Positions 1-8,216 of a stretch of DNA of 64,000 bases are shown piece after piece. Origin of the DNA: Paenibacillus barcinonensis (lineage in GTDB: Bacteria; Bacillota; Bacilli; Paenibacillales; Paenibacillaceae). Location: assembly GCF_003217495.1 (NCBI RefSeq), contig NZ_QJSW01000010.1, positions 1-64,000 of the forward strand, read 5' to 3'. Positions within the stretch are counted from its first letter, which is position 1. Every line of letters begins with the position of its first letter. The notes under the pieces are model-generated. The model was not told where the DNA came from. It was given only the letters and a program-made list of their open reading frames with translations, and ran no database searches. Position numbers and translations under genes: made by a program.

Positions 1-53
1 CACTTCCATTTTACCAAGGAACGGTTTCTTTTTGTTGCACAATTTTGGAGAAT

Positions 54-95
54 GGGGCTATCCCAATTCATTTTTATGACTTATGGGACAGCCCC
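54..95. repeat. Inverted repeat downstream of uppP
   Basis: Two arms, GGGGCTaTCCCA and TGGGAcAGCCCC, flank an 18-nt AT-rich loop just past the uppP stop codon. The position suits a terminator for uppP, but neither strand has a clear T run after the stem, so it could instead be a dispersed hairpin repeat. Confidence 0.5.
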
Positions 96-116
96 TTGAT
101 GTGTATAGAGAAGATC

Positions 117-929
117 CTATAAAAAGATCAGTAACAATGTACCCGCCGCGAAACAGTAATATGAAAAATACTTGAGATTACCTCGGGCCATAATGCCCAT
201 AAACCATCGCATGGAGAAATAGGTAACGATCAATGTAGTGATAAACGCGATCAGATAAGGGACGGCTAATTGCGCCCGATTCGGATCATGTGCAATGTCA
301 GATGCACCCATAATCAGACCGCCGATGCTGATCGGAATATATAGCATAAATGAGAACTTTAATGCAGTTTCCTGTTTCATGCCAACTGCAATCGACGCAA
401 TGACAGTAGCACCGGATCGGCTTATGCCTGGAATAAGGGCAACGGCCTGAGCGAGTCCGACCAGCACGGCATCTTTTGTCTTTAAGTCACCGTCCTGTTT
501 GCGACCACGCAGATTACGGATAAGCCAGAGTGCTACACCTGTAATTAATAAGGCAAAGGCCACCGTATAAACAGATGAGAAAATATCCTCAATCTTATCC
601 TTGAAGAGGACAGCGACAACTGCTGCTGGAATGGTACCAATAACGATATATAAGCAAAACATAAAGTCTGCCCGATATTCCGGCTTGCGCGTGCGCAGGT
701 AACCCCATCCCCCGGTAATCAGTTTCATGATGTCTTCTCGAAAAATAAAAACAATCGCAATTAACGAGGCGGTGTTCGTTAAAATTTCAAACGAAAGGCC
801 ATTTTGCTTCAGTCCCATTAGCCGCTGGGCAATAATTAAATGGCCACTAGAGGAGACCGGAATTGGCTCCGTCGCACCTTGAACAATGCCCAAAAATAAG
901 TACTTTAACCACAGTATAATCTCTTCCAT
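117..929 (-). CDS. uppP: Undecaprenyl-diphosphatase UppP (BacA family)
   Basis: This is an integral membrane phosphatase that converts undecaprenyl diphosphate to undecaprenyl phosphate, the lipid carrier for peptidoglycan and wall polymers; the family is linked to bacitracin resistance. Both family signatures are visible: [10 protein letters not shown] at residues 21-30 and PGISRSG at 167-173, among about eight hydrophobic segments. The length of 270 residues is normal. The ATG at 929 is chosen because AAGGAGGAAGTA precedes it; an upstream in-frame ATG at 971 would add 14 hydrophilic residues and has no such site. The gene stands alone. Family identity is firm; the physiological role follows from the family. 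Confidence 0.96.
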   Translation of the reverse strand: MEEIILWLKYLFLGIVQGATEPIPVSSSGHLIIAQRLMGLKQNGLSFEILTNTASLIAIVFIFREDIMKLITGGWGYLRTRKPEYRADFMFCLYIVIGTIPAAVVAVLFKDKIEDIFSSVYTVAFALLITGVALWLIRNLRGRKQDGDLKTKDAVLVGLAQAVALIPGISRSGATVIASIAVGMKQETALKFSFMLYIPISIGGLIMGASDIAHDPNRAQLAVPYLIAFITTLIVTYFSMRWFMGIMARGNLKYFSYYCFAAGTLLLIFL

Positions 930-1152
930 TACTTCCTCCTTGAAACTTTTCTCTACTTGTTGCATACACAATTTCCCAATTAATGCCCTCTATCCACTCT
1001 AATGATGATAGCCTTTTAACTAACGATCTGGCAAGTTTGGGCTGGAATTGTTAGAGAAAAGGTCATCTGGAATATTGCTCTTCTGCATTAGATGAAATGT
1101 GAAACACAACAATTAAACGTGTATTGTCAAAAGGCGAAATACGTGATATCGT

Positions 1153-1167
1153 TGATAACGATTATCA
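1153..1167. promoter_or_regulatory. Fur box
   Basis: TGATAACGATTATCA is a 7-1-7 inverted repeat differing from the Bacillus Fur core TGATAATNATTATCA at one position. It lies about 48 bases before the start of the siderophore-binding lipoprotein gene and should confer iron repression. Confidence 0.85.
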
Positions 1168-1214
1168 GTATCACTCGTTAATTTAAATCTAATAGATATA
1201 AGGTGGGGGTATTT

Positions 1215-2252
1215 TTGCGTAAGAAAAACAGTTCAATATGGATGATGATGGCACTTGTGTTGGTACTCATCCTAAGTGCATGCGGTCAGTCTGCAGCAAA
1301 TACTGCTGCAGATGGAGGAGATCAGGCCCATACATCTTCAGAAGCCAAAAGCAAGACAAGTAACAATTCGGAGGTCACTTTGGACACAGAAGCAGGTGCA
1401 GAGAATGAAATGGTTTCATACCAGTCTGATGCAGGTGAAGTACAAGTACCGAAAAATCCCAAGCGAATTGTTGATCTGACCGCATTCTCGACCGGATTTT
1501 TTGTGGCCTTGGACGCACCTGTGGTTGGAGCAATGTCAGGGGCAATGAATAATAAATATATCCAGCAACAGCTTGCCGCTCAGGGGACGGTGGATTTGGG
1601 AGAACAGGCCCCTACAGCAGAACAGCTGCTTGCGTTGAAGCCGGACTTGTTTATTGTGTATACGGGGACAGAGGGAGTGGACAAGCTGTCGCAGATCGCA
1701 CCTGTTGTCCAGATCGAGTACGGCAAGCTGAACTATAAAGACCTGATGCTGGAGATGGGCAAACTGACAAACAAAGAGGAGGCTGCTAAAGCCTGGATTA
1801 CGAAATGGGAATCTCAGATTAACGAACTGAAACCTAAAGTTACGGCTGCTGTTGGCAATCGAACGGTTTCCATATTGAATCCGTATGATAAAGGGTTATT
1901 TGTATTCGGTCATAACTATGGACGAGGTGGAGAGATTATTTACGACGAATTTGGATTGAAGGCACCCGCCAAAGCGCAAGCGGAGGCGATTGACAGCGGG
2001 ACAGGCTGGGCTTCAATCTCTATCGAAGTGCTGCCAGAGTATGCCGGGGATATTATCTTCACCAGCCCGTGGTCAGGAGACAAGAGTGATTCGAAGAAAG
2101 TGTACGAAAATAAACTCTGGAAAAACCTGCCGGCCGTGAAGGCGAATCACGTATTCCAGCTTGATCCAAAGTCAGATACGTATAATGATCCGATGTCTTT
2201 AGAAGGAGAGCTGCAATTTATTACAGACAGTTTGCTTTCAGCCTCCAAGTAA
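1215..2252 (+). CDS. Ferric-siderophore ABC transporter substrate-binding lipoprotein (FhuD/TroA-like)
   Basis: A predicted lipid-anchored receptor that binds an iron-siderophore complex and passes it to an ABC permease. The N-terminus is a type II signal peptide with lipobox LSAC (Cys-23), followed by a Ser/Thr/Glu-rich linker of about 50 residues and then a helical-backbone periplasmic-binding fold: an RIVDLTAF segment, the APVVGAMSG loop, and SISIEVLPEYAGDIIF near the C-terminus, which resembles hydroxamate-siderophore receptors. The TTG at 1215 is preferred over the GTG at 1203, because AGGTGGGG (1201-1208) sits at the right distance only from the TTG. A Fur box lies upstream. No permease or ATPase gene is adjacent, so it must share components encoded elsewhere. 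The exact siderophore is not readable. Confidence 0.88.
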   Translation: MRKKNSSIWMMMALVLVLILSACGQSAANTAADGGDQAHTSSEAKSKTSNNSEVTLDTEAGAENEMVSYQSDAGEVQVPKNPKRIVDLTAFSTGFFVALDAPVVGAMSGAMNNKYIQQQLAAQGTVDLGEQAPTAEQLLALKPDLFIVYTGTEGVDKLSQIAPVVQIEYGKLNYKDLMLEMGKLTNKEEAAKAWITKWESQINELKPKVTAAVGNRTVSILNPYDKGLFVFGHNYGRGGEIIYDEFGLKAPAKAQAEAIDSGTGWASISIEVLPEYAGDIIFTSPWSGDKSDSKKVYENKLWKNLPAVKANHVFQLDPKSDTYNDPMSLEGELQFITDSLLSASK

Positions 2253-2290
2253 GTTTTACAGCGACACGTATTAAAAGAGTATAGAGCAAA

Positions 2291-2332
2291 ATAAACGAGG
2301 GGCCTTCAGCTTTTAGAGTGGAGGCCTCTTTG
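2291..2332 (+). terminator. Possible terminator after the siderophore-binding gene
   Basis: GAGGGGCCT and AGGCCTC form an imperfect stem followed by TTTGC, 40-80 bases after the stop codon. The T run is short, so this is a weak call. Confidence 0.4.
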
Positions 2333-2429
2333 CATGCAGCAGGAAGTATATTTCATATTAAAATCATGGGGCCACGTTCAGCCTGAAGAACGGCTCCTAG
2401 ATCTCGGCTTCACGCTGCTTCATACTGCT

Positions 2430-2852
2430 TTACGAGCTTGCTGCCTGCTCACGTTTATAGGTCAGCACCGTTTTGTGAATATTTTCTGTCCCGGCTTCCA
2501 GAGCCTTCCGATAATAGCTTTGTTTGTGTTCGATAACCTCCATCGTCCGGCGAAGCTCCTCCATCTGCGCTTCGACACTGGCCTTACGCTCGGTAAACAT
2601 GTCATATCGCTGTTGCAGTGTCGCGTCTCCTTCAGAGCACCAGGCAATGAAATCTTTAATATCTTTGATCGGCATGCCAGTAGCTTTGAGACATTGTATA
2701 ATTTTCAGAAAATCAATATCCGAGTCTTTAAATTGTCTCGTGCCGGATTCACTGCGTTCAACAAAAGGCATAAGTCCTTCTTTATCATAGTAGCGCAGCG
2801 TATAAACCGTCAGGTCTAACTTTTTAGCTACTTCACTAATGGAATAAGTCAT
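2430..2852 (-). CDS. MerR-family regulator, NmlR/AdhR-like
   Basis: A DNA-binding activator of 140 residues: an N-terminal winged helix with the MerR signature TLRYYDKEGL (about residues 18-27), then a long C-terminal coiled coil for dimerisation. It is divergent from an AdhA-type alcohol dehydrogenase gene, the same arrangement as adhR-adhA in B. subtilis, where the regulator responds to aldehydes or electrophiles through a conserved cysteine. Two cysteines are present here, Cys-54 in IIQCLK and Cys-72 in WCSEGD; Cys-54 lies where the sensing cysteine of the AdhR group is expected. Its likely target is the 19-bp-spacer promoter at 2985-3015. The Shine-Dalgarno (AAAGGA) is weak and distant, suggesting low expression. 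Confidence 0.88.
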   Translation of the reverse strand: MTYSISEVAKKLDLTVYTLRYYDKEGLMPFVERSESGTRQFKDSDIDFLKIIQCLKATGMPIKDIKDFIAWCSEGDATLQQRYDMFTERKASVEAQMEELRRTMEVIEHKQSYYRKALEAGTENIHKTVLTYKREQAASS

Positions 2853-2984
2853 TGTTCAAACGTTCCTTTCACTTCAGAATCAGATAAGATCAAAGCAGAA
2901 TCGTATAGTGCAGTGAATTCTATCATGTGCTCAGGATAGATGTCAAAACGAAGCGTTTTTTCGAAAAAAAGTGATGCAAAACAT

Positions 2985-3015
2985 TTGACCTAGAGTTAAC
3001 TATAGGGCTTAAGAT
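2985..3015 (+). promoter_or_regulatory. MerR-type promoter with palindromic operator for the alcohol dehydrogenase gene
   Basis: A -35 box TTGACC (2985-2990) and a -10 box TAAGAT (3010-3015) are separated by 19 bases, the over-long spacing used by MerR activators. The spacer is occupied by the 18-bp near-palindrome CCTAGAGTTAACTATAGG (2989-3006, one mismatched pair), the expected binding site of the divergent MerR protein. Confidence 0.85.
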
Positions 3016-3050
3016 AAAAGAGATTCCAATATCATGAGGAGGTTATCATA

Positions 3051-4091
3051 TTGATTACAGCTAAAGCCAGAGCCGTGGACGGACCTGATCAACCCTTTCG
3101 TTCCGCAGAGATTAACCGCCGTGATCTGGACACGACGGACGTATTAATCGAGATTAAATTTGCCGGCATCTGCCATTCGGATATTCATACTGCCCATGGG
3201 GAGTGGGGACCTGTCAATTATCCACTCGTACCAGGTCACGAAATTGCCGGGATCGTAACTGATGTAGGCAGCGGAGTATCCAAATACAAGGTTGGCGACC
3301 GTGTGGGTGTTGGCTGTATGGTAGACTCTTGTGGCGAATGTGAGAATTGTCTCAAAGGTGAAGAGCAATACTGTCTGAAAGGCAATATTCCAACTTATGC
3401 AGGTGTAGACAAATACGGTGAGCCTACTCAGGGGGGGTATTCCACACATATTGTGGTAACCGAGGATTTTGTTGTGCGTATTCCTGATAATATTGAGCTG
3501 GATGCGGCTGCACCGCTGCTTTGTGCCGGAATTACCACATATTCTCCGCTACACCATTGGGGTGCGGGCCCAGGCAAGAAAGTCGCTGTCGTAGGGATGG
3601 GTGGCCTTGGTCATATGGCGGTTAAAATTGCACATGCTATGGGAGCCGAGGTTACCGTTCTCTCTCAATCACTGAGTAAAAAAGCAGATGGTTTGCAGTT
3701 TGGCGCTGATCATTATTATGCAACAAGTCAGCCAGAAACATTTGAAAAGCTGGCAGGAGAATTTGATCTGATCATTAATACGGTTAGTGCCAGCATTGAT
3801 ATCAATGCCTATTTCTCTCTGTTGACGCTGGACGGCACACTTGTCAATGTGGGTGCACCGCCAGAGCCGCTTGCTGTAAATGTATTCTCTTTGATCGGTC
3901 ACCGGCGTTCATTTGCCGGTTCCATGATTGGCGGTATTCGAGAGACACAGGACATGCTTGATTTCTGTGCAAAGCACGATATTGCACCTAGCATTGAGGT
4001 TATTTCGGCAGACCGGATTGATGAGGCGTATAAACGCGTACTCGCTTCTGATGTAAAATATCGTTTCGTTATTGATACCAGCACAATCTAG
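3051..4091 (+). CDS. adhA: Zinc-dependent alcohol/aldehyde dehydrogenase (AdhA/YahK type)
   Basis: A cytoplasmic NAD(P)H-dependent zinc reductase of the cinnamyl-alcohol-dehydrogenase group, expected to reduce reactive aldehydes to alcohols. Catalytic zinc ligands Cys-41 and His-63 (with Glu-64, in PGHE) and the structural zinc set Cys-94, Cys-97, Cys-100 and Cys-108 are present; a Rossmann motif [11 protein letters not shown] follows in the middle of the protein. Its 346 residues are standard. Translation starts at TTG 3051, placed by GAGGAGG nine bases upstream. The gene is transcribed from the MerR-type promoter just upstream, so induction by aldehyde or electrophile stress is a reasonable inference. 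True substrates are unknown. Confidence 0.93.
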   Translation: MITAKARAVDGPDQPFRSAEINRRDLDTTDVLIEIKFAGICHSDIHTAHGEWGPVNYPLVPGHEIAGIVTDVGSGVSKYKVGDRVGVGCMVDSCGECENCLKGEEQYCLKGNIPTYAGVDKYGEPTQGGYSTHIVVTEDFVVRIPDNIELDAAAPLLCAGITTYSPLHHWGAGPGKKVAVVGMGGLGHMAVKIAHAMGAEVTVLSQSLSKKADGLQFGADHYYATSQPETFEKLAGEFDLIINTVSASIDINAYFSLLTLDGTLVNVGAPPEPLAVNVFSLIGHRRSFAGSMIGGIRETQDMLDFCAKHDIAPSIEVISADRIDEAYKRVLASDVKYRFVIDTSTI

Positions 4092-4131
4092 AAGATGAGT
4101 AGAAGTACAATGTCATTATGTTTTTTGAAGT

Positions 4132-4189
4132 CAGGGTGTGTCTGAGAACGCTGAAGGTACACTTCAGTAGGTTTTAAGACACGTTCTAG
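4132..4189. repeat. Short MITE-like inverted-repeat element, copy 1
   Basis: The left arm GGGTGTGTCTGAGAACGCTG and the right arm, which reads CTAGAACGTGTCTTAAAACC on the other strand and continues into ACTGAAG, are inverted repeats joined by only a few bases. The same ends flank a 166-bp element at 40328-40493, so this looks like the internally deleted form of a dispersed palindromic repeat. It would fold as a hairpin in the adhA 3' untranslated region. Confidence 0.75.
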
Positions 4190-4214
4190 TAAAATAAAGC
4201 ATGTGCACCAGCAA

Positions 4215-4256
4215 GAAAAAGCCCCTATTTCCGCATAAGGAAAGAAGGGGCTTTTT
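4215..4256 (+). terminator. Intrinsic terminator after adhA
   Basis: AAAAGCCCCTATTTCC pairs with GGAAAGAAGGGGCTTTTT around a short GCATA loop, ending in a T run. The A-rich 5' side could also let it work on the opposite strand. Confidence 0.92.
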
Positions 4257-4399
4257 GTTCAACTGAATCTTATCAATTTATTCATTATAATACACCCACA
4301 ACAGGATGGACAGAAAGTTCCTCTTGAGCGCAAGGGGATTAAGGATAAGTAAGGTAAAATGAAGATGTTTAATTGATTGGTTAGTATGCAATAAAAAGA

Positions 4400-4428
4400 T
4401 TGAACGCAAAAATGCGCTATGATATAAT
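4400..4428 (+). promoter_or_regulatory. Sigma-A promoter for helD
   Basis: TTGAAC (4400-4405), a 17-base spacer and a perfect TATAAT (4423-4428) preceded by an extended -10 TGA. Transcription would begin near 4435, giving a 5' leader of about 125 bases. Confidence 0.85.
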
Positions 4429-4562
4429 CATGAACGCAGTTGGTAATTTCATTGAATTAAAAAATGTATGATTATTTCTCCTAATCTAATCTTACATCGA
4501 ATTCTTTGTTTTGTCAACTTGCTTTTTTATTCCAATAAATGGACTGAGGAGTGATTGAACTG

Positions 4563-6986
4563 ATGGCAGAAACAAATGATCGACTGTGGGAAAAAGAAAG
4601 ATTGTCTCATGTTCGTCAAGAGCTGCAAGACAGACTTGATGAGCTTGAACCCCAAGTGACTGGACTGGCAGATCAGGCCGCTGACATTCGTAAGCGCTTT
4701 TGGGAAGAAGTAACGATAAATACGGGTTCCTATACAGATTTTGAAGAAGCTTTTTATACGATAAACCAGCAATCACGCGTACTGGCTGAGCGGGAACGGG
4801 TACACAAGATGCTTGTTCAGCAATGGAAAAGTGTCAATCGTTTGCTTCCGTCACCTTACTTTGGCCGAATTGACTTTAAAGAAAAGGGGATTAACTTCAC
4901 GGAGCAGATTTATATTGGAGTGTCGTCTTTTACGGACAAAGAGGGCTTGAATTTTCTGATCTATGATTGGCGTACCCCGATCGCCAGTCTGTATTATGAC
5001 CATGCCTCTGGTCCATCAAGTTATGAAACACTCATGGGAAGAATTGAGGGCAACGTGGAACTGAAGCGTCAGTTTCAGATTCAGGGTGGTCAGCTGCTTG
5101 GCATGTTCGATGCCAGTGAGACGATTGGCGACGCACTGCTTCAGGAGGTACTCTCCAAAGGTGCAAGCTCTCAAATGAAGAGCATCGTAGCTACAATCCA
5201 AAAGGAGCAGAACGCTATTATCCGCGATGATCGAAGTCGAATGCTGATTGTGCAGGGAGCAGCAGGAAGTGGTAAGACATCGGCGGTGCTCCAGCGAGTG
5301 GCTTATCTGTTATATAAGCACCGCGAAACCGTTAAAGCGGATCAGATGGTTCTTTTTTCGCCGAATCCTATGTTCGCCAGTTACATCTCGACCGTATTAC
5401 CTGAATTGGGTGAAGAAAATATTCAACAGACCACGTTTCAGGAATATTTGAACTATTGGCTGGGTTCGTCCCTTTGCCCGGAGGACCCGCTCGATCAAAT
5501 GGAGTATGTGCTGACAGCTGGAGAGGAAGCAGGATATGCTGCCCGATTGGAGGGGATTCGCTACAAAGCTTCCGCAGCATTTCTGGAGGCTTTGAAAAAT
5601 TATGGTCAATGGCTTGGCCGGGAAGGCATAAAATTTGTGGGCATTCGATTCCGCGAGCGTGAGTTTATTACTTCAACGCAGATGAGAGCACAATTCTCCA
5701 GCTATGACGAGAAATTATCGCTACCCAGTCGTATCCTGCTATTGCAGGAATGGCTATTGAAGGAGCTGACACTATTGGAGAAGCAGGAGCGGCACGCGGA
5801 CTGGGTTAAAGAGGAATTGAATTATCTTGATGCGGACGATTTTGCAGATGTGTACCGCTCACTGCACAAGGAAAAGGCTGTATTTGAAGTGGCTGAGCAG
5901 TATGCTGCACGTGAGCATACGGGTAAACGTGCTGATCTGGATGAAGGCGCCTTTGATTTTGTGGAGCGAGAGGAAGAGTTACTGCGGCGTAATATTGTGA
6001 AACAGATGTTTAAACCGTTAAGACAGCGTGTGCGGAAGTTTAAATTTGTGAATGTTCAAGCGACGTACGAGCAGTTATTCGTAGACGAGGTGGCCTATAA
6101 AGAACGTACCGATGGGGCAGATGTGCCTCCTTACTGGGATGAAATCTGTAAACAAACGATCAACATGCTGCATCAAAATAAACTGTTTCATGAAGATGCT
6201 ACTCCGTATCTATATGTAAAAGAAATTATAGAGGGCGTGCGGGTTAACACGGATATCCGTTATGTGTTTGTTGATGAGGGGCAGGATTATTCTGTATTCC
6301 AGTATGAATATATCAAAAAGCTCTTCCCTCGAGCTCGTATGACGGTGCTGGGGGATTTCGGTCAAGCCATTTATATGCAGTCAACAGAGCTTGCCGCTGC
6401 GAATTCTTCGTTAACCGGTTTGTATGGTGAAAAGGAAACCAAGCTTATCAGGCTGCTGCAAAGCTATCGTTCAACTCGTGAAATTGTCGAATTCACAAGA
6501 GCAATGCTGCCAGGCGGTGAGGAGATTATTGCTTTTGACAGGAGAGATCAGAAGCCGCAGCTTATACAGACGGGTACAGCAGACGGGCAGTATGATGCGT
6601 TTATTTGCAGAGATGTTGCCAGGTTGCACGCAGAGGGCTTTCAATCCATTGCCATTATAACCAAAACAGCAGCCGAGAGCCGTATAGCTTATGAGAGTCT
6701 GTTGGCACATGGCATGGAGAAACTGAAGCTGATCACCAAAGAAACCGAGCGGTTTGAAAAAGGCTGGATGGTGATTCCGGTTTATCTTGCCAAAGGTGTG
6801 GAATTTGATGCCGTGCTCGTATATGATGCCTCAGCGGAACGATATAGTGAAGAGTATGATCGCAAGCTGCTCTACACGGCCTGTACTCGTGCGATGCATC
6901 GTTTGCATTTGTATGCTGAGAAGCATTGGTCGCCTTTTGTGCAGGCACTGCCTGAGGGACTTTATGAGAAGCGAGACGAAGTGTAA
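4563..6986 (+). CDS. helD: RNA polymerase recycling motor HelD (UvrD-like superfamily 1 ATPase)
   Basis: HelD binds stalled or post-termination RNA polymerase and releases it from nucleic acid using ATP; some family members also protect against rifamycins. The N-terminal 150 residues are charged and coiled-coil-like, matching the arm that enters the polymerase secondary channel. Walker A GAAGSGKT is at about residues 232-239, a Walker B-like VFVDEGQDYS and the downstream TVLGDFGQAIY motif follow, and a late YTACTRAMHRL motif completes the helicase core. Its 807 residues are close to the B. subtilis protein (about 770). ATG 4563 is chosen (GAGGAGTG 9-12 bases upstream), though GTG 4551 is in frame. 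It has its own near-consensus promoter. Confidence 0.93.
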   Translation: MAETNDRLWEKERLSHVRQELQDRLDELEPQVTGLADQAADIRKRFWEEVTINTGSYTDFEEAFYTINQQSRVLAERERVHKMLVQQWKSVNRLLPSPYFGRIDFKEKGINFTEQIYIGVSSFTDKEGLNFLIYDWRTPIASLYYDHASGPSSYETLMGRIEGNVELKRQFQIQGGQLLGMFDASETIGDALLQEVLSKGASSQMKSIVATIQKEQNAIIRDDRSRMLIVQGAAGSGKTSAVLQRVAYLLYKHRETVKADQMVLFSPNPMFASYISTVLPELGEENIQQTTFQEYLNYWLGSSLCPEDPLDQMEYVLTAGEEAGYAARLEGIRYKASAAFLEALKNYGQWLGREGIKFVGIRFREREFITSTQMRAQFSSYDEKLSLPSRILLLQEWLLKELTLLEKQERHADWVKEELNYLDADDFADVYRSLHKEKAVFEVAEQYAAREHTGKRADLDEGAFDFVEREEELLRRNIVKQMFKPLRQRVRKFKFVNVQATYEQLFVDEVAYKERTDGADVPPYWDEICKQTINMLHQNKLFHEDATPYLYVKEIIEGVRVNTDIRYVFVDEGQDYSVFQYEYIKKLFPRARMTVLGDFGQAIYMQSTELAAANSSLTGLYGEKETKLIRLLQSYRSTREIVEFTRAMLPGGEEIIAFDRRDQKPQLIQTGTADGQYDAFICRDVARLHAEGFQSIAIITKTAAESRIAYESLLAHGMEKLKLITKETERFEKGWMVIPVYLAKGVEFDAVLVYDASAERYSEEYDRKLLYTACTRAMHRLHLYAEKHWSPFVQALPEGLYEKRDEV

Positions 6987-7088
6987 TGGAAGTGCAAGGT
7001 TTTGTGCAATTTGTATGAATCAAAGTCTGGTAAGATGGAAGCAAAGGCTTCTGGTTATGAAAAAGTATGCTTAGGAGGCTGCTGGAGT

Positions 7089-7838
7089 ATGAATAAACCG
7101 ATGATTGGTGTACTGCCATTGTATGATACGGATAAAAACAGCTACTGGATGCTTCCTGATTACATGAAGGCAGTCGAGGCTTCTGGGGGTATACCTGTTA
7201 TGCTGCCATTAACGACAGATGAGTCTATGATTGCGGTGCTAGCGAACACCTTTGACGGTTTTCTGTTTACAGGTGGACATGATGTGAATCCGGAGATGTA
7301 TGACGAACAGATCAGAGATACTTGTGGTGAATTGTGCAAGGAACGTGACCGAATGGAAGAGATTTTATTTGAAAAGGTCATTGCTCTGGATAAACCAGCC
7401 TTTGGCATATGCCGCGGACTGCAATTATTTAATGTGATTCTGGGTGGAACGTTATATCAGGATATTGCTACACAATCCACAGCGGAGATCCAAACAGAAC
7501 ATAAGCAAAGCCCGCCATATACGGAGCTGGTTCATACCGTGCATATCTCAAATCATAATCTGTTAAAAGAAATTCTTCAGGTGGATCAGATTCAGGTAAA
7601 CAGTTATCATCATCAGGGTATTCAAACACTGTCCCCTCAATTAATAGCCGCAGCCGTTGCCGAGGACGGATTGGTTGAATCGGTAGTTCTGCCGGGTTAC
7701 TCATTTGTGCTTGCTGTTCAATGGCATCCTGAGTACAGCTTCACTGTGGACAGATATAGTCGACAATTATTTGCAGCATTTGTTCGTGCGAGTCACATTG
7801 CAAGCCAGAAGAGGGCGGAATCATCAGCATCAGCGTAA
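7089..7838 (+). CDS. Class I glutamine amidotransferase-like hydrolase (PuuD/gamma-glutamyl-GABA hydrolase family)
   Basis: A cytoplasmic cysteine hydrolase of the peptidase C26 group, whose best-known member PuuD cleaves gamma-glutamyl-GABA during putrescine breakdown. The nucleophile elbow GICRGLQ places the catalytic Cys at 108; His-213 and Glu-215 in QWHPEYS complete the triad. Its 249 residues match the family. The start at ATG 7089 follows TTAGGAGG at a somewhat long distance; the ORF is open further upstream to 7002 but those residues are not family-like. It begins about 100 bases after helD and may be cotranscribed with it. There are no other putrescine-catabolism genes nearby, so the physiological substrate is uncertain. 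Confidence 0.88.
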   Translation: MNKPMIGVLPLYDTDKNSYWMLPDYMKAVEASGGIPVMLPLTTDESMIAVLANTFDGFLFTGGHDVNPEMYDEQIRDTCGELCKERDRMEEILFEKVIALDKPAFGICRGLQLFNVILGGTLYQDIATQSTAEIQTEHKQSPPYTELVHTVHISNHNLLKEILQVDQIQVNSYHHQGIQTLSPQLIAAAVAEDGLVESVVLPGYSFVLAVQWHPEYSFTVDRYSRQLFAAFVRASHIASQKRAESSASA

Positions 7839-8216
7839 CATTGGATATAGGGACGATTGCCGGGAGATTGCTTCTAAAAAAGTGATTGATTAATGCTTGT
7901 AATGGATGTTATTCTATATGAGAGCGAAATTCCATAATTTTGAAATGTGAACACACCTTAAAGCATAAGGCTATGAATCTGCGGATTCATGGCCTTTTTT
8001 TGATGTTTTACAGGGTGAACACAGTCGCTGGAAAGGAGGGATAACACCTTAGGAGGCTGGGGAGAGTTGAAAAGCATACCCATAAAATGCTTTTGCATGG
8101 TAGAATATTCATGATTATTCCAAATATGGGTTTCTATTAGATTAACAAGAAGTCCAAATGTTAGGCAGGAATGAAAGGAACATCCCCATACTAAGGTACA
8201 TAGGAGCGTGAACAGA
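7839..8216. other. Intergenic region before the SLH gene
   Basis: It contains the terminator at 7966-8002 and a smaller hairpin with AAAAGCAT/ATGCTTTT arms around 8070-8095. No credible gene is seen; a 14-codon TTG frame at 8068 is dismissed as chance. Confidence 0.6.
7966..8002 (+). terminator. Intrinsic terminator after the amidotransferase gene
   Basis: AAGGCTATGAATC and GATTCATGGCCTT form a 13-bp stem with a TGCG tetraloop, followed by seven T residues. Confidence 0.93.

Larger units (their letters stand above)
4092..4562. other. Intergenic region between adhA and helD
   Basis: This 471-base stretch contains a short MITE-like hairpin (4132-4189), the adhA terminator (4215-4256) and a near-consensus promoter (4400-4428). 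The remaining roughly 120-base AT-rich helD leader shows no convincing ORF or structure. Confidence 0.7.

Noticed and set aside
2334..2819. 161-codon plus-strand ORF
   Set aside because: Antisense to a clear MerR gene; composition is that of a shadow frame.
8068..8115. Short leader peptide before the SLH gene
   Set aside because: A TTG frame follows AGGAGG loosely, but the spacing is poor and there is no linked regulatory hairpin with a T run.
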